A stretch of 64,000 bases of DNA, from assembly GCA_025094145.1 (NCBI GenBank), contig JALLLS010000004.1:434001-498000 (forward strand). Direction: 5' to 3'. This document shows, one piece after another, positions 24,727 through 34,689 of this stretch (its first letter is position 1; the number at the start of each line of letters is the position of its first letter). This DNA comes from Spinellus fusiger. Lineage: Eukaryota > Mucoromycota > Mucoromycetes > Mucorales > Phycomycetaceae. Under the pieces are notes generated by a model that saw nothing but the letters and a program-made list of their open reading frames with translations, was not told the origin of the DNA and ran no database searches. The translations under genes were made by a program, and so were the position numbers.

Positions 24727-25160
24727 TTATGCAATTGTATAGATATTCTTTGATGCATTCACATCCTTGTTCCAAACAATTCCGCAACCTTGGCAAGCGT
24801 GGATACTGTTGAAATTCACTAATACCTCGGTGAGGTTATGTGTGCTACAAGTGTGGCAGATCTTGAGAACAAAAATAAGAGGAACTGTTAGAAGAGCTTT
24901 TTATATTGGGTAAGAGGTCAATCATGTTTACATTTGATGTAAGGAACTTATCGACATCAACCACAAGAAGATCTCCATCTTTTTGTCTCTTTTTCAATGA
25001 TTGATATAAAATTCTTGTCAAACCAACACAATGGCCTTTAAACTTGGTAGCATCTTTTACCTTTATTCTTGTACCATAAGCAATTACAGGTAGTTTGGTA
25101 GGATTATACTCCAATATTCTTAGGTGCCAATACCCCTTTTCAATAATAGAATAGTAGTAA
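24727..25160 (-). pseudogene. Fanzor (eukaryotic TnpB-like) C-terminal remnant
   Basis: Two exons on the minus strand: 24933-side exon ending at 24932 (frame open upstream to beyond 25160) and 24727-24861, joined across an intron 24862-24931 (AAT|GTAAAC to CTCAAG|ATC). The spliced C-terminus reads GDLLVVDVDKFLTSN then ICHTCSTHNLTEV, ACQGCGIVWNKDVNASKNI and stop. The CxxC...CxxCG zinc ribbon followed by W-N-K-D-V-N-A-S-K-N-I is the hallmark of the TnpB/Fanzor RuvC-III region, where the Asp of RDVNA is catalytic. These are RNA-guided nucleases carried by transposons and common in Mucoromycota. No RuvC-I block, start codon or guide RNA end could be recognised, and the upstream frame degrades, so I treat it as a truncated copy. 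Confidence 0.7.
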
Positions 25161-25509
25161 AAATAATTAGTTTGAGATGTATTAATGTACTCTCTATGTG
25201 TGTGTCGTATTACCCTTGCACTGGCACCTTCTTCTTGCCTTTGCCTTTGCCTTTGTAATGGATTCACTGGGTTTGTTATAGTAAAAGAATATACAATAGA
25301 AACTGACCAACATGTAAGACATAATAAACATACACAAACACTCACCAGATCACAACTGTTGGTTTATATGCCAGACAAAGGCAAACAAGTTAAAGAGGGT
25401 AGAAGTTATGAAGAACAACAGACAGTGTGGTTGGCAGGTATTTATATCAGAACCACCAAAGTAATGCAGACTACAACAACATTTTAGAAAGAAAAAGAAT
25501 TGCTTAAAG

Positions 25510-25710
25510 AATAGTTGCCTAGTTACCCTTTGTGCTCAAATCGTGTGTTGTGTTCCTGTTCATGTACCCTCTTTGATTTCCCTAGACCAGCCTTTGTACT
25601 AATACTCTATTTCGTTGTTCCTGCTAGAGACCAAACAACTACAGATTCATCTCTCTAGTGGTCTTGTTGATAACCACAGTGCACCTTTATTGCAGAATAA
25701 AAGATATATT
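25510..25710 (+). repeat. Dispersed repeat D, copy 1
   Basis: Shares blocks with 61289-61510: AGTTGCC-TGTTACC near the left end, and at the right GCTAGAGACCAAACAACTAC (copy 2: GCTAGAGATCAAACTACTAC), then ATTCATCTCTCTAGT and ATAACCRCAGTGCA. Overall diverged, so probably an old element fragment. Confidence 0.5.
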
Positions 25711-25844
25711 TTACAAAGTTACATAGTATAGATCTTGAGGCTACTCTTATATATATCTTTTTAAGCTATAAGAACCAAAGCTATACGATAATAACATCTC
25801 AGTAAATTCAGAGATGGACTCTCTCTTCTTGTCCTATGTATGTT

Positions 25845-25997
25845 TCAAGGGAAGAGAGAAACCTTTTTTTCTTCTTCTTTTACAACAAAATCACTTTCTG
25901 GAATTCTATGGCCTTGAAATACAGGATCAAGATCATACACACTGTAGGATAAGGCAGCCACCCTTCCCAGTCTGCTTGGATGTTCTATGAGGACCAT
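25845..25997 (-). pseudogene. Unrecognised coding-like fragment
   Basis: A 50-residue frame beginning MVLIEHPSRLGRVAALSYSV and continuing YDLDPVFQGHRIPESDFVV has the composition of a folded protein, unlike the biased frames around it. The frame also stays open a few codons upstream of the Met. I do not recognise the family. It could be one exon of a small spliced gene or a relic. Confidence 0.3.
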
Positions 25998-26439
25998 ATC
26001 TATTGCTTGAGAACAGAAAAATATTCAAATTCATAGTCAAAGAAGAAATCCCAAACTAATATAAAAAGTGTAATTGTCTACATTCTTAATAAAATAGACT
26101 TTGATCCAAACAGCTTCCTAGAGTATAAACAAGATAGACTTTAAGGAATTGAGTAGCTGACTATTTCTTGTTCTCGACTTGTTTTCTTTCTTTATCTCAA
26201 CATTGGTGCCATTATTATTCCAACCATTTGTTTCCCTTCTGTCAGCCCACACCCTTCTCTTTTCTATCAATCTCCGTACGAGTAACCAGCCTACGAGGTC
26301 CTATGTGTCTCTTGTCTCATAGCAACATAATATTTCTGGGATATATAAAGAAATACATGAACAATAAAGTCATAGTATTTCTTTGGTTGGCTAATGTGTT
26401 TGGAAAGAACCTTTTCACTGTCTGTCTGTCTTAGCATTG

Positions 26440-27077
26440 ACTATGGACTGTATAATTAAACACTATAAAGTTGGATAAAAGGAAGAAGCAAACCTGACAT
26501 TACAACTCAATCACTGCATTTAATGTTTAACATGTGCTATCCTTAAGCCCACAGTATAACAATTAAGCACTCTTCAAGATGAGCATAGCTGAGCAAGGTA
26601 GTGTGCCATTATTAACAAAGAGAAACAATAGAAGGAGGTGATAGACACTATCAAAGACTATTCTAGTGATAAAAAGGTAAGCAGTGTCTTCATCTGAGCT
26701 TGATCTTAGTTTAATCCACAAGACATAGTACTGACTCTTCTACTAATAGATGATATATCACTCATTATTCTCAAGACAATTATTAAGTACAAGGTAAGCA
26801 TATCATCCCTCTTGATTGAATTATTACTAATACACTCTTCTGTTATTAGATAAATAAAGACTCTTTCTCAAGTCAGTCTCGGGTGGTCTTTTTCCTTCTA
26901 TACTGTCTAAGGTGTCTAGGCTGTCTAGAGTATACTCCTGAGCATGGTTTTCTATCTCCCAAGAATAAAACACAATACTTTTAAGGTGTATATTCTATTG
27001 CTATGAAGGAATACACCTAGAACAGTAGTGGCTATAGTAATAGTATATTATTAGCTACAGTATTATTGGCTATATTA
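26440..27077 (+). repeat. Dispersed repeat, copy B
   Basis: Same family as 6870-7930. It lacks about 370 bp present in copy A between the AAGCCCACAGTAT block and the ATGAGCATA block, and is cut at its right end, at GGCTATATTA, by LINE copy 1. Confidence 0.7.
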
Positions 27078-28322
27078 CAGTTCAAAGTATTTTTATTTTT
27101 TGGGTGTGGTTTGCTATTCGCGTATTGGGCATATCAGCCACCCTATGAGAACTTTTGGAAAAATAAGAATAAACATATAAACACTTCAAATACAAAAGTG
27201 AAAAAATAATGCAAATGAATGGGAAACAGAAAGAAAAGAGAATATAAAACCTCGATGAGGGAAAAATAAGGAAAAAAACGAAAAAAATGATTGTAAATGA
27301 GAATTATGAATAGACATCCAAAAGGCCATAAAGTCAGCAAGGAAACCAGGACACCAAAAAGATAACCATCATCCTATGATAATCTGAAATCCAACGAGGG
27401 ATACTTAGAGCAACTCGGATAATCCTGAAAATAAATACAGCAACTACACTAGCAGCTTCTGGCTTTGCTAAACAAGTTGAGAAAGTGTGGCAGAGAAAAG
27501 ATTGGAGGAAGAGTTTGTCTGTTGAAGGATTCTTTGTACTCTGTGATGTTGTTGAAGCTAACACTCAATACGCTCACCATCAGCCTCAACGAGGAAGCTA
27601 CTCACTGATGCTTTCATTATAAAATCGAGTAGATATGGCTCAATTAGTCATTTGAAGCAAAACTAAGAAGAACAAGAACATGGAGCGTCTATGATCAACG
27701 AATGTGCAAGTAATAAGGTGGTCCCGGTTGGCAAATGAGTAGTCACATTAGCAAGGAACTAGTGTTGGTGATAGCCAAGCAATCCTCTATTTTAGTAGAC
27801 AATATCCTTCTTTATGTGTGCATAATAGTAGAGGAATTTGATCACACACAAGTCTGTGGGGTTCAGTGGCTGCTGCTACCAACATATTCTTACCACACAT
27901 TAGACTAGTCATTTCATTCTGGACGTTCAAGATAAGCTACTTTTAATTGATATTTAGAAAGATTGTGAATCTGTCCTATTCTTTGAGCATTTTGCCAGAG
28001 TACATTGCCGTGTAGCTTAATTCATCTGGACTCACTCTGGGATGATTCAAGCTGCGGGACAAGGCACCAAAGGAGGGTGTCTTCAGGAAGGGTAGCTGCA
28101 CGCTCAACAAATTTGGCTTGCAGATAAAGAAAACGAGAGTATATGTTAGGGAGGGCAGCTAATTGGGCAATCTGGATCGTTCCAAACCTAGCAGCAGCAG
28201 ATCTAGCGAGACAAATTCTCAGACAAGCAGACTGACAGATTTGTAGCGGGCGGATGCCTAGTCTATTGACATTACAAATAGCCAACCCATACTCAAGGAT
28301 AGGCCAAAGGTACAGAGAAAAC
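27078..28322 (-). mobile_element. Decayed LINE (non-LTR retrotransposon), copy 1
   Basis: The 3' end is at the left (CAGTTCAAAGTATTTTTA on the plus strand), identical to the ends of LINE copies 2 and 3. Minus-strand frames contain PILEYGLAICNVNRLGIRPL and RFLYLQAKFVERAATLPEDT, matching the reverse transcriptase C-terminal part of copy 2. The 5' end is truncated near 28322 and the frame is broken many times. It is inserted in repeat copy B. No target-site duplication was found at the 5' side. Confidence 0.75.
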
Positions 28323-29639
28323 ACAGTGGACCAAGTGATCATTCAGATTCATTCTCCGTAAGCAGCAGCTATTGTGTCTATCACAGGTATCTTGAACCTT
28401 GTACCAACTGCATTACACAGAAATTGATAACAGGTGTAATTGCATTTCATTGCACTTGCTGGACACACTATACTAGTCCTAATGTGTCTGATTATGACAA
28501 GCATTGAAGTACAGTCAATACTAAATGCATTACTTTTCAATGCCAAGTCATAGGTTATATAAAGCCAATCCAACCTGGTCTATGCGTGTGTCTAATAAGT
28601 ATAGAGTGTTGAAGACAACAGTACAAAGAGAGTAGAGAGTAGCTACTACATGTGAACACTGAAAGGTGACAATAGAGTGAATTTCGATACAGCACTACTA
28701 TCAATCTTGGGGCATTTTTTCCCATGTTTACATCATACCTTGCTATGACGGTAATTGTATGGGGTCTTTAAACATAAGCATTGGATGCAATAGGTGGAAA
28801 AGACAGTGATTATTTTTTATCAGAAAATAAGGTTCAACTATGAGGCTCTTAGTAGTTTTTATGCTTATTAGTTTGTATATGTTTCAGTTAATAATTAGCT
28901 AGAAATCACAATATGTTTCATCATTTTACTAATGATAATAGTAAAGAATAAAGATAAAAGAAAATAATGCCTCTTTTTGAATAAGAGATAGACTCAGTGA
29001 GTTCAGGCGTGTATCTACCGATCAAGAAACAGTACTACAAAAAGTATGTGCTATTTAATTAAACTGTACACTCTAGTTTTTGCCTACTTTATTTGGAAGG
29101 GTTCTCCAGACACTCAGATAGGAGTAACAGAATCATAAGAAATAAAGGCTTAATGACAATATGCCCATCTTTAGTATTAATCGATACGATTTGTAAGACA
29201 ATGATCTAAGCGCACAACTATTCGGGCTTCAGTCTGATTGTAGTTCACTTATCTGCTTAGTTAATTCATCATATGCCGTGGGTTGAGTATTCATAGAGCA
29301 TTCTTTTTGTATATCTCTTCTATATTCCAAGAGATTACAGACCTGTGTGTATTATGAGACACGAATATGAAATCATAGAGATAATATAGGCCTCATTGAT
29401 AGGTTTTTTTCAATCAGAAGATGTTTCTGCACTTACTAAGAAAGAATGAGTAATAATGTCTATAGTCTAAATCAAGAGCACTGTACTCGGACACACAGGG
29501 AATGAGGCCAAGGAAAAAAAGTAAATCTTAAAAATATGTCTAGTAATATGTCTTTGACTTGTGAATTCAATGATTACCTTGTCCCTATGTAAAGTTGGAT
29601 CTGTAGAGATTGCGACACTCTAGAGATTGAAAAAAAAAG
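28323..29639. other. AT-rich stretch, no gene seen
   Basis: A 74-codon minus frame (28349-28573) has some protein-like character (KCNYTCYQFLCNAVGTRFKI) but no recognised family. Otherwise nothing supported. Confidence 0.4.
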
Positions 29640-29647
29640 TATATAAA
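29640..29647 (+). promoter_or_regulatory. TATA box of CipC-like gene
   Basis: TATATAAA lies 61 bp upstream of the split start codon at 29708. Confidence 0.5.
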
Positions 29648-29707
29648 CTGATGATTCCCGAGCTCTAATGTGTTTGTTATTACATTTCACATTAATACTT
29701 TATAAAC

Positions 29708-30344
29708 ATGTAAGAGCATCAGTGATCTAGAGCTTGACAGCCTGTGGTGCAAGATTTGTACTTATATATTGTTTTTAGGGGAGTTGCAAGATATTTCGGT
29801 CCTCAACACGAAGAGGTTTACAGCAACAAGACCTTAAACAAGGCCACTCTTACCCACAGAACTGTTGGTGGTGCTGGTAAGATATACTGAAACAAAGACA
29901 GAAGCAATTTATCTTTTATATTGTACCTAATTTTCTTTATTATTATTTTTTCATAGCTGCCTACGATGCTGTTAAAACTTTTGGCAACCACTGTCAAACA
30001 CAGGGGTAAGAACAAATCATCTTGTTGTGGAGGGGAAAAGACAAAGAAGAGTCTCTAATAGAGTATGTAGTAAACCTTCTGGACATGTCGAGGCCAAACA
30101 GCTCATTTCTGGTTTCTCTGCCGATGCTGTTGACAGGATGTACGTACACATCATCTGATTCTATGATGATCTTGATGGACTATTTGGAGGCACATGAATT
30201 AACATCCTATATAGTTTTGAAACCAAGGGTCTTGATTACCTTGACAAGCAAAAGGCCAAACAATCTGCTGAAAATCAGGCTTTTGATTTCTATGACAAGG
30301 AAATTCTTTCGGGCAATTGTACAGGAATGTGTCCCAACAAATAA
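29708..30344 (+). CDS. CipC-like small protein (DUF3759)
   Basis: Five exons: 29708-29709 (AT of the start codon), 29779-29876, 29957-30005, 30071-30139, 30215-30344; 115 residues. The frame is continuous across four GT-AG introns and gives GVARYFGPQHEEVYSNKTLN, KATLTHRTVGGAAAYDAVKT, FGNHCQTQGKPSGHVEAKQL, ISGFSADAVDRIFETKGLDY, LDKQKAKQSAENQAFDFYDK. The order H-E-x-V-Y, AAAYDA, HxxAK-LISGF-A, ETKGLDxLDKxKAK is that of CipC/DUF3759 proteins, fungal stress- or antibiotic-responsive proteins of unknown biochemistry. The start codon is itself split by intron 1 (AT|GTAAGA ... TTTTTAG|G); no other in-frame ATG exists upstream. A TATA box at 29640 fits this start. No frame breaks, so it looks intact although it lies in a transposon-rich stretch. 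Confidence 0.8.
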
Positions 30345-31560
30345 TGGAGTGATAATAAACACTTCGACCTTTGGCTACCTTTTAGTTGAAAGATGTGTAT
30401 GAGATGAGACATACATATTACTAAAGGCCTTGTAATTGAATATTATTTTTTGACAAAATAAAACACTGTTTTCTCTTTTTAAAATACAATATTGATGTCT
30501 GTCTCTATTTAATGAGGATATTGTTGCAGTAAGACATATGATGTAAATGGAAAAGGTTGCTCAGAATTTGTTATTGCTGTAGTATCTGTGTTGTATCTAG
30601 GGTTAATACAGAGATATGTCTAACATAAGTAGCACCAATCAATTGCATTAACAATGATAAGTAATTAGGGTCATGTGTGTAGACTCAACTATAGGAGACA
30701 CATAAGTGTAACTATGGCAATTGATTAGTATATAAAGAGTTGTATATTCCACTAAACAAAAGCAATCTATTCTTGGATAAAGTTCTGTCATTTCTACAGT
30801 CTCTTTATTCTTTAGTTTGAATAAAGCAGTCTGTTACTATCACCTTGTTATACCGATCTTATTCAAGGATTACACTGGCTTCAAATCTATGGAGACTTTT
30901 TTAACTTGTTTTTCTCACCTTCATATTACTATGGTTTTATGAATTCATTAGACATATCTTTTATTTAATTTGAAATGATAGAAAATGTTATCGGAGATAG
31001 TATTATTAATATTACACTATTCGATGTCTAAATATATTTATATTCCGAACTACTATTCCTACACCCTATACATATCACTTACAGAAATAACATTAATGGA
31101 TCCCAAAGTCTCATGGAACCAACTAATATTTGCTGATAACTTTTATTTTGTTTTTAATACAAAAAAACATAACATTAAAATGAAAAGATTTAAATATTAA
31201 AAAAATTGGTATTTAACTGTCTTTCTCGTCACTATTTAGATATTGAATGTTTTTGTCTTATAGAATGAAGAAAAATAAGCCTGAGGCTGCTAAGAAAAAT
31301 GTACCATTTATACTAAATCAATAGCGAATGAAGAAGATGCCTTTTGGTCACTGTAATCTACCAAGTCATTATATACTATACTCTATTAATACTCAATGGA
31401 ATAGTGACCATATAAATACTATCAAAGTATGTTCTGGTTTTACATATAGCTACAAACAACAACTGTATAGGCTAACACTCTTAAGAGAGAGTAAATTTTA
31501 TTTTCATTGTATGCACATATCAATTCGGATTTTAAATTATTCCTATTATATGGTTCTGGT
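30345..31560. other. AT-rich stretch, no gene seen
   Basis: Nothing supported. Frames at 30985-31200 and the first part of 31328-31696 are AT-biased and unrecognised. Confidence 0.45.
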
Positions 31561-33010
31561 GGTGAATCCGTTGATTAATACACACCAGGAGATTTTCTGG
31601 CCTTTAATCAGTAACACAATCATCCCTTTACGTCCATCCCAAATTTTGCCCTTATATGTAACTGTGTTTAAAATCAAAAGGTTTGCAAGTATCTAAATAA
31701 TTGTTTCCTTTTGTGGATACCTCAATATCAAATTGTATTATTAATAAAATATATTGTTTATGAATAAAATTGTTTATTATAATAATGTAGCTTATACTAT
31801 ATTATGACTATAGCTACTGTCGTAAGACTGCTTTCCAAAAATGGATGTTTCGTCATTTGTGTCCTTGAGCAACTAGAAAGGAAAATGACGAAAGGTAGTA
31901 GTGATGCGTGAGCAACACAGAATACTACAAAGCATTATGTCATTGACACTCTCGCAGCATATCAGCAAATGTATACCTGACATCATATCTTATAGTAGTA
32001 GAATAGTAAGAGAAAATAAGTATAAAAGAAGTGTACATTTGAATGAATAAAGAGCAGAGTTTAACCACACGTTAACTGGCCGGATTCCTTTGATATCTAA
32101 GATCAAAGACAACACTACTGCTTAAGTAGATTCCCTTCATAGCAATAGAATCCACACCCTAAAAGCTTTGTGCTTTATCCTTGGGAGATAGATAACTATG
32201 CTCAGGAGTATACCCTAGAGACCCTAGACAGTATAGAAGACCACCTAAGACTGACTTGAAAGGTGTCTTTATTTATTAACAATACAATGAATGTCTTGTG
32301 GATTACAATGAGCTCAAGCCCAGATGATGACACTGCTTACCTTTTTACTTTCATAATAGTCCTTGGTAGTGTCTATCACTTCCTTCTATTGTTTCTCTTT
32401 GTTAATAATAGCACATTACCTTGCTCAGCTATGCTCATCTTGATGAGTACCTAGATGTTAAGTTATATGTGCAGTGTGAGAAATAACAAAAGGACGGGAT
32501 TATCAAAAATAATTTCTCTCTTTATACTGGTGGGGTATACACTAGCCTCCACTCATAAAACTCATGCCAAATTCATGTCAAATTTACAAGTCAAACAATT
32601 CACACTCTATTTGCCTTGGGCCTAAAGTCCAGTATTAGAAACAATATCTTGTTATCATTAAGCACCACTGTTAATACCAGTTACAATAACATAGTTACTG
32701 AAGTGATTATGAATATTGAGTCAATAAATGAATACACTGTTCTTAATATAAGTAGACTTGGTTCTATTTTATGGACAATGACCACTAGAGTTAATTCAGT
32801 GTGTTCTACAATAAATATCTTTAAACATTGTTACGCTGCAAATACTATGGGCTTATAGTTAACACATTATGTTAAACAATAAATGCAGTGACTGAATTGT
32901 AATTTTGGGGTGATTCTTATACTATTTCTTGTCTTTACAGCCAATTCTATACTTTTAAATTGCAGAGTCAATAGCCATTGCTAAAATAGGTAAGTAGAGT
33001 TTGAAATTGA
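31561..33010 (-). repeat. Dispersed repeat, copy C, with transposase 3' end
   Basis: Reverse complement of 6870 to about 8130. It contains the same TATAAAGAGAG box, ATGAGCATAGCTGAGCAAG, and exon-like blocks, but a deletion removes one block. At 31590-31697 the plus strand carries the IS630-type transposase C-terminus ending VFKIKRFASI. An 80-codon plus frame at 32616-32858 is partly kept in copy A (NTSYN, VIxNIxSIN, YTVLNxS), with conservative changes. Confidence 0.65.
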
Positions 33011-33301
33011 CCATTTAGACAGCGAAAAGGCCTTTTAAAACCCCTTCGCCAATCATAAGAATATTGCAAATTTATTCTCAGTATATTTCCTTATATATCC
33101 CAAAAATCTCCTGCTGTGTAGATGTTCACTTGCTGCTCTTTTTCACAGTCCCCTTCTCTCAATGACACTACCTAAAACGGACTGCTTTATGTCGGAAAAT
33201 GAAAAAGACTACCATTTTCCACTTTTTTTTTTCTTTCCTGCGTGGCTTGTATGCTCCTGCACTTGTTCTCTTTTTTTTTCTTCTTTTTCTTTTTCTATAG
33301 C

Positions 33302-34433
33302 ATGACCGACGTCAAACGCACTGCTACTGAGGAACCTCAGAATGAGCCCAAGCGTATTCGTGTGGGAGCCACTCGCCAGCCCAATGTAGATATCCACATG
33401 GTCCCACAGGCACCCAAAATACCAAAGACAACGGTCCAGAAAGAGAACTGTCGTCGTTTAACCGTGATTCTCGAGGGAGCTACACTAGAGACCCTCAAGA
33501 TTGGCAAGAACAAAGAAGGACACTACCAGCTGCTCAATGTCGATGATCACTTGCATATCTTGAAAAAGGCAGGAAGAGAGACTTATGAGGCAAGACCCGA
33601 CATTGTTCATCAGGTAAAAATAAATAAAAAAATAGATAGATAGATAAAATAAAAAAAAGGCACCCGACATTATAAAGTAGAGGGAGGTGGATCCATGGGT
33701 AGGTTACTCACAGAAACAATAAACAATAAACAGTGTCTTCTTACTCTGTTGGACAGTCCTTTGAACAAGGCAGGTCTTTTGCAGGTCTTTATCCATACTC
33801 ACAAAAATGTATTGATTGAAGTCAATCCTCATATCCGTATTCCCAGAACATTCAAGCGTTTTGCTGGTCTTATGGGTGAGTGTTTATCTATCTAATTTTC
33901 TGTCTATCCGTCTATCTATCTATCCTATTTCTTGAGTAAGAAGAGGGGAGGACTCATCTGTGCAATCTTATGTATATTCTGCGTCTATCCCATCAGTTCA
34001 ATTACTGCACAAGTTGAGTATTCGTGCTGTCAATGGCAGTGAGAAACTCCTCAGAGTAGTGGAGAACCCAGTCTCAAAGTATCTTCCAACCAACAGCCAC
34101 AAAATAGGTAAGAAACATACAAGAAAGACAGGGTGTCTAGGAAGATGGACCTTTGATACACACACACACACACCTATATATACATATTTATTTATTCATT
34201 TATTCATAGCACTTTCTTGGGATGCTCCTACCGTCAAACTGTCAGAGTATGTGTCGACAATTCCTGAGGATAAACACTTGGTAGTGGCTATTGGTGCCAT
34301 GGCCCACGGTACAGATGACTTTGCTGATGCCTATGTGGATGACAAGATTGGTGTGTCCGAGTACTCTCTGTCTGCTTCTGTGGCCTGTGGAAAAATAGCA
34401 TGTGCAGTAGAAGAGCTCTGGGGCATTTTGTAA
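33302..34433 (+). CDS. EMG1: 18S rRNA pseudouridine N1-methyltransferase Emg1/Nep1
   Basis: Four exons: 33302-33613, 33734-33875, 33997-34107, 34210-34433; 262 residues. After a basic N-terminus the SPOUT domain is clear: [115 protein letters not shown], and the C-terminal SAM-binding knot ([40 protein letters not shown]). Nep1 methylates a pseudouridine in 18S rRNA and is needed for 40S assembly in the nucleolus. A TTTTTCTATAG just before the ATG looks like an acceptor, so a 5' UTR intron is possible. Convergent with SIN3. Confidence 0.96.
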
Positions 34434-34528
34434 ATAGTCATTGCTTATGTTATGGTTCTTTGTTGATTAGATTCTTTATTTTATTCTTTATTTTTTTTGT
34501 TTGTTTTCTTCTCCTATAATGAATTATA

Positions 34529-34563
<35 letters not shown>

Positions 34564-34689
34564 CACATGTATAAGGCAATTATCATTTTTCTCTTTATAG
34601 ATCAATAAGAGGTATGAACAAAGCCAAAAAAAATAAATAAATAAAAAAAATAAGAATAAAAAAAAGGGGAGTGAGGAGGCAACATTTAT

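Larger units (their letters stand above)
25161..26439. other. Accessory stretch with repeat D copy and coding-like fragment
   Basis: No intact gene seen. It holds repeat D copy 1 (25510-25710) and a 51-codon minus-strand frame at 25845-25997. The plus-strand frames at 25185-25487 and 26168-26434 show no family resemblance. Confidence 0.5.

Noticed and set aside
25185..25345. N-terminal extension of the Fanzor-like frame
   Set aside because: The Met-led part (MSVCVCLLCLTCWSVSIV) has no resemblance to the family; it is likely intron or flank read by chance.
31328..31580. First two thirds of a 122-codon plus frame
   Set aside because: Only the end (VFKIKRFASI region) matches the transposase remnant; the rest shows no similarity to DDE domains.
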